Shown one piece after another: positions 62,114 through 64,000 of a DNA stretch of 64,000 nucleotides (position 1 is its first letter; the number at the start of each line of letters is the position of its first letter). The position numbers and the translations under genes were made by a program. This stretch comes from Flavobacteriales bacterium (lineage in GTDB: Bacteria > Bacteroidota > Bacteroidia > Flavobacteriales_E > Vicingaceae), in assembly GCA_020635795.1 (NCBI GenBank), contig JACJZD010000001.1, positions 567,001 through 631,000 on the forward strand. The letters are read 5' to 3'. The notes beneath the pieces are model-generated. The model saw only the letters and a program-made list of their open reading frames with translations. It ran no database searches and had not been told where the DNA came from.

Positions 62114-63154
62114 TTATTCTAATTCCCTGTTGGCGATATAATTTTCCCACTTAGCCAAAACCAAGTTCATGTCTTCAGGCAATTCTGAGTTAAATTGCAT
62201 CCATTTGTTGCTTGTAGGATGAGTAAAACCTAACGTTTTTGCATGTAAAGCATGTCGAGGTATAATATCAAAACAATTAGAGATAAATTGTTTGTATTTT
62301 GTAAATGAGGTTCCTTTTAAAATTTTATCTCCACCATATTCATTGTCATTAAATAAATTATGACCAATGTGTTGCATGTGAACTCTGATTTGATGAGTAC
62401 GACCAGTTTCTAATTTACATTCAATTAATGTAACATAACCAAATCGTTTAAGAACTTTATAGTGTGTAACAGCATGTTTCCCAATATCTCCGTCAGGATA
62501 AACATCCATTACTTTTCTGTTTTTTAAGCTTCTTGCTAAGTTACCAGTAACTGTACCTTCATCTTCTTCAAAATCACCCCAAACTAGAGCGTTATATCGC
62601 CTTTCAGTTGTTCTTTCAAAAAACTGATTAGCTAAGTGTGTCATTGCTTGTTCGGTTTTGGCAATAACCATAATTCCTGTAGTGTTTTTATCCAACCTGT
62701 GAACCAATCCAGGTCTATTGTTCATGCTTCCATTCGGAAGATTGTTAAAATGATAAATTAATCCGTTAACTAAGGTGCCTGTATAATTACCATAACCAGG
62801 ATGAACTACCAATCCAGCTTGTTTGTTTATTACAAGTACTTCGTCGTCTTCATAAACAATATTTAGTGGAATATTTTCAGCAATTAATTCAATTTCTCTT
62901 GGAGGATAAGGTAACACAATAGAAATTTCATCGAAAGGTTTAACCTTATAGTTACTTTTTACAGCAACTTTATTAACTAAAATATTTCCTGCGGTTGCAG
63001 CTACTTGAATTTTATTGCGTGATGTGTTGGCAATTCTATCCATTAAGAACTTATCAATACGTAAAAATTCTTGCCCTTTATCGGCAATAAATTTATAATG
63101 TTCGAAAAACTCTTGTTCCTCGTCTAAATTGTCTTCTTCAACAAATTCTTGCAA
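62114..63154 (-). CDS. RluD-like pseudouridine synthase
   Basis: 346-residue rRNA pseudouridine synthase of the RluA/C/D group. An acidic N-terminal tail precedes an S4 domain (FLRIDKFLMDRIANTSRNKI, VNKVAVKSNYKV) and the catalytic domain with GLVHRLDKNTTGIMVIAKT and GRTHQIRVHMQHIGHNLFND. Site specificity is probably that of RluD on 23S rRNA helix 69, inferred from architecture only. Convergent with the SPOR-domain gene, 9 bases apart. Confidence 0.92.
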   Translation of the reverse strand: MQEFVEEDNLDEEQEFFEHYKFIADKGQEFLRIDKFLMDRIANTSRNKIQVAATAGNILVNKVAVKSNYKVKPFDEISIVLPYPPREIELIAENIPLNIVYEDDEVLVINKQAGLVVHPGYGNYTGTLVNGLIYHFNNLPNGSMNNRPGLVHRLDKNTTGIMVIAKTEQAMTHLANQFFERTTERRYNALVWGDFEEDEGTVTGNLARSLKNRKVMDVYPDGDIGKHAVTHYKVLKRFGYVTLIECKLETGRTHQIRVHMQHIGHNLFNDNEYGGDKILKGTSFTKYKQFISNCFDIIPRHALHAKTLGFTHPTSNKWMQFNSELPEDMNLVLAKWENYIANRELE

Positions 63155-63163
63155 AATATAATG

Positions 63164-64000
63164 TTATTTGTAGATTATTATTTTATCAATTTGAGATTGA
63201 TTCTCGTTTGAAAGTTTTATCAAATAAACGCCATTAGGGAGGTTTGATAAATCAATATCTTTATGGTTGCCTTTAGGTAATTCAAAAACAATTTTTCCAT
63301 ACATATCAAAAACGTGTATTTCGTATTGGATGGAAGTATTATTAAAGTATATTTTTCCAGAACTAGGATTAGGGTAAATATTAATCTTACTATCATTAAC
63401 AATATTCTCATTAACACTAACAATAGCATCCAGGTATTTAAAAACTGGATGAATCATTAACGTACCATCATAACTAGAATTCTCCCAAACTCCAACAACA
63501 TTTTTATAAATTTTTGTACGATTATTATTATTTAAATCGTAACCAACAGTTAAATAGTCTTCTGTAATATTTTCATATCCAAAATAATATGTGCCGGCAG
63601 GAAGGTATATAGGGTAGTCTAAGTTATATTTAAGAAACTCATTTGTAAAAGAATAAATAGGATTGTAATATCCAACTTGTTCGTAAAGTACAATTTCTGG
63701 ATTTAAGCTTGACCATATTTTTAACTTAAATGTTTTTGCACTGAGGTTGTACGTTACTGGATTAAAATAGATATCTAAAGCAATTAAAGTATCATTCATT
63801 TTGATGCTAAACTGATTGGCTAATTTAGAATTAATACCTAAAACACCGTAACCGGCTTCTGCACTACCATCATCGTAAGAGTAATAATTGCTGAAAACCT
63901 GATAAGAGTATACAACATCGTTATTCTGATTAAAGTCTAAAATACTTCCATTACTTAAAGTAAAATAGTTTTTTATTTGATATACCTTTGTTTGAGCAGT
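63164..64000 (-). CDS. C-terminal part of a T9SS cargo protein
   Basis: The frame is open from the stop at 63164 to the window edge; the ATG at 63797-63799 is internal, because 67 further codons upstream encode sequence in the same style (YSYDDGSAEAGYGVLG). About 278 residues are visible: a beta-rich domain with ALDIYFNPVTYNL and YPIYLPAGTYYFGYE, then a type A T9SS sorting domain starting KINIYPNPSSG and ending IIIYK. The N-terminal catalytic or binding domains lie outside the window. Nine bases from the RluD-like gene. Confidence 0.88.
   Translation of the reverse strand, partial: TAQTKVYQIKNYFTLSNGSILDFNQNNDVVYSYQVFSNYYSYDDGSAEAGYGVLGINSKLANQFSIKMNDTLIALDIYFNPVTYNLSAKTFKLKIWSSLNPEIVLYEQVGYYNPIYSFTNEFLKYNLDYPIYLPAGTYYFGYENITEDYLTVGYDLNNNNRTKIYKNVVGVWENSSYDGTLMIHPVFKYLDAIVSVNENIVNDSKINIYPNPSSGKIYFNNTSIQYEIHVFDMYGKIVFELPKGNHKDIDLSNLPNGVYLIKLSNENQSQIDKIIIYK

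Noticed and set aside
63797..63799. ATG as start of the last minus-strand gene
   Set aside because: The frame continues upstream without a stop to the window edge with sequence of the same character, so the gene is truncated by the window.
1..64000. tRNA, rRNA, transposase, integrase, restriction or other defence genes
   Set aside because: None could be recognised by eye in any intergenic gap or coding product; a tRNAscan or HMM search would be needed to exclude a short RNA gene.

Overview
The window is AT-rich, gene-dense chromosomal DNA from a member of the Bacteroidota, most likely Flavobacteriales. Supporting signs: four secreted proteins end in type IX secretion (T9SS) type A sorting domains. 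Promoters fit the TAnnTTTG -7 box known from Bacteroides and Flavobacterium. Start codons lack Shine-Dalgarno sequences, and several genes must start at TTG. The gene set includes BshB1 (bacillithiol), futalosine hydrolase, LytTR regulators paired with TPR kinases, and SPOR/TSP3 outer-membrane proteins. No rRNA, tRNA, transposase, integrase, phage or CRISPR locus was seen, and no gap without a gene exceeds 300 bases.

Layout. 1-7.4 kb: 3' part of an OmpA-like envelope gene, a UMF1-type MFS transporter, lhgO with a small membrane protein, and a TPR histidine kinase/LytTR regulator pair. 7.5-10.8 kb: a T9SS cargo with four 240-bp Ig-like repeats and a small secreted protein. 10.8-20 kb: mostly minus-strand genes (aminotransferase, DUF1573 protein, beta-CASP hydrolase, SanA-like protein, UbiA-like prenyltransferase, LamG/T9SS cargo) plus bshB1. 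20-25.5 kb: ettA, a frameshifted hisS, hutH and an alpha/beta hydrolase. 25.6-29.6 kb: a 1326-residue M43-type secreted metalloprotease. 29.6-33.8 kb: lipoprotein, DUF423 protein, saccharopine dehydrogenase-like protein, mqnB and an outer-membrane barrel. 33.8-36.7 kb: mutL-rhomboid-small membrane protein operon on the minus strand. 36.9-40 kb: two pseudouridine synthases, a PH-like protein and pcm. 40.1-56.4 kb: an exopolysaccharide region (Gfo/Idh/MocA oxidoreductase, lipoprotein, initiating sugar transferase; then asnB, GT4, Wza-like, Wzc-like, rfbC, WecA-like) interrupted by a lipoprotein gene and lpdA and running into uvrA and a LOG-like gene. 57-62 kb: three consecutive envelope genes sharing barrel/TSP3/SPOR-like modules. 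The end holds an RluD-like synthase and a truncated T9SS cargo.

Functional links. The capsule/exopolysaccharide genes cover lipid-linked initiation, glycosyl transfer, length control and export, but no flippase or polymerase is present. MqnB and a UbiA-like prenyltransferase together suggest menaquinone synthesis by the futalosine route. The SPOR/TSP3 trio behind a promoter flanked by two direct repeats is the best candidate for an undescribed envelope assembly. Intergenic DNA carries several families of short palindromic repeats, including two copies of a roughly 67-nt element whose inner hairpin shows a compensatory base change.
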